A DNA stretch of 64,000 nucleotides from JAPUME01 sp027294185 (GTDB taxonomy: Bacteria; Acidobacteriota; Terriglobia; UBA7540; JAPUME01), in contig CAUVWZ020000002.1 of assembly GCA_963555835.3 (NCBI GenBank), forward strand, positions 1,178,001-1,242,000, in the 5' to 3' direction. Numbering within the stretch: position 1 is the stretch's first letter; every line of letters starts with the position of its first letter. A model generated the notes under the pieces. The model had not been told where the DNA came from and made no database searches. It saw only the letters and a list, made by a program, of their open reading frames with translations. This document shows positions 63,254 through 64,000 of this stretch, in pieces. The position numbers and the translations under genes are program-made.

Positions 63254-63560
63254 AGAAAGCGAACAGCAACCTCAGAGCACGGCCCGCAGCCCGAAGGTTC
63301 TTAAAAAGGGGGCGTGTCCAGTGAAGGAGGAATTACTCCCATCATCGTTCCGACCCCTGGAGGGTCTGGACCGCAGGGCGGCTTCTGTCGGGCGGCCAGG
63401 CGTGCCAGCATTCCCTTCACCGCACACATCCCGGCACGCCAGGATGTATGCGCCACCCGCCCAATCCCGAAACTCCTTCATCCACGAACCACATACTGAA
63501 CCGAGTCAGATTTCAACGGACGGGCAGAGGCAGGGTCTCACCGGCAGGTGCGGGGGGACG
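63254..63560. other. intergenic, palindromic repeat only
   Basis: 307 bases between the DUF5009-type gene and the amidohydrolase. They contain the repeat at 63419-63461 and nothing else that looks coding. No terminator hairpin is clear apart from that repeat. Confidence 0.35.
63419..63461 (-). repeat. palindromic dispersed repeat, copy 4
   Basis: ACCGCACACATCCCGGC, then ACGCCAGGATGTATGCGCC: the same unit as at 57501-57547 in the opposite orientation. It lies just downstream of the amidohydrolase gene (minus strand). Confidence 0.6.
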
Positions 63561-64000
63561 TTATCGTTCGAGCAGCGGGGCGCGGTCAATCACCTTCCCA
63601 CCCAGAATGACGGCATGAACACGGGTAACATTCGAGATGTCTTCCAGCGGGTCGGCATCGAGTATGGTGATGTCGGCGAGCTTCCCCGGCGCGAGGACCC
63701 CACGGTCGCTTAACCTCAACGCTTCTGCCCCGCCACGCGTCGCGGCCTGAAGAACATCCGAGGGCGACATGCCCGCCTCGACATGCGCTTCGAGCTCGCG
63801 TTGCAATGCATACCCCGGCGCGGCGTTCTCGACGGTTCCGTGCGAGCCGATGCTTACCGACCCGCCGGCCTGGTGGTAGCGAAGCGTAAAGGCGCCCATG
63901 TTGCGCACCGCTTTCCATTTTTCCTCGTTGCCCGGCCTGCCTCGCGGCGGCTCAAAGATGGCGAGGGTGGCATCGAGGTTGACGTTATGTTCCAGCATCA
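63561..64000 (-). CDS. amidohydrolase, C-terminal part (5' end beyond window)
   Basis: The frame is open to the right edge, so only the last 145 or so residues are seen and the ATG at 63998 is not a proven start. GSVSIGSHGTVENAAPGYALQRELEAHVEAGMSPSDVLQAATRGGAEALRL is the end of the barrel with the metal-site Asp/His region (SHG). GVLAPGKLADITILDADPLEDI is the C-terminal composite-domain motif of imidazolonepropionase-like amidohydrolases. The substrate cannot be inferred from this part. Confidence 0.85.
   Translation of the reverse strand, partial: MLEHNVNLDATLAIFEPPRGRPGNEEKWKAVRNMGAFTLRYHQAGGSVSIGSHGTVENAAPGYALQRELEAHVEAGMSPSDVLQAATRGGAEALRLSDRGVLAPGKLADITILDADPLEDISNVTRVHAVILGGKVIDRAPLLER

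Overview
The window looks like chromosome of an Acidobacteriota member, or a close relative such as a metagenome-assembled genome. The pointers are a GWxTD-domain secreted protein, a DUF1592-type cytochrome protein paired with a DUF1552 protein, Tat-exported Gfo/Idh/MocA enzymes, a PDZ sensor kinase with an NtrC-type regulator, many secreted TPR and PQQ-propeller proteins and a MrfA/MrfB repair pair. There is no rRNA, complete tRNA or ribosomal protein gene, so the assignment rests on gene content only.

Region 1 (1-2.2 kb) is accessory DNA: a truncated HEPN/AbiU2-like gene, three small unknown genes and an excisionase-like HTH gene with a leaderless-type promoter. Region 2 (2.37-13.75 kb) is the most unusual part. 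Two pieces of a tRNA-Val(GAC) gene lie 10,964 bp apart, each running exactly from the anticodon loop to CCA. Each is followed by the same small GIY-YIG nuclease ORF (one intact, one with an internal stop) and by further tRNA-like pieces. Between them sits a sugar or sugar-acid catabolic island: two Gfo/Idh/MocA oxidoreductases, an FG-GAP protein and a TIM-barrel isomerase on the minus strand, divergent from a tightly overlapping aldolase-SDR-3-hydroxyacyl-CoA-type dehydrogenase operon. A solute:sodium symporter broken after 58 codons and an XRE-type regulator follow.

Region 3 (13.8-32.5 kb) is more GC-rich and chromosomal in character: hyuA-hyuB, the DUF1592-DUF1552 pair, an SPFH protein, sixA, a PAP2 phosphatase, mrfA-mrfB, a dienelactone hydrolase, a TPR protein and a PQQ propeller. 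Region 4 (32.5-51.7 kb) holds a GH38-like gene split by a frameshift, an M50 site-2 protease, the sensor kinase/sigma54 regulator pair, an outer-membrane-type barrel overlapping a GWxTD gene, a Tat-exported D-2-hydroxyacid dehydrogenase, a TPR protein, an OB-fold protein, proline dehydrogenase, a KduD-like SDR and IolB.

Region 5 (51.7-64 kb) has an MFS transporter, a lactate-permease family protein, a VOC protein and an FMN reductase. It also has a markedly AT-rich orphan membrane gene bracketed by inverted copies of a short palindromic repeat. A four-gene operon with one-codon overlaps follows (two M16 peptidases of which only one keeps the zinc site, a lipoprotein and a CPBP protease), then a DUF5009/NagX-like membrane protein and the end of an amidohydrolase gene cut by the window edge.
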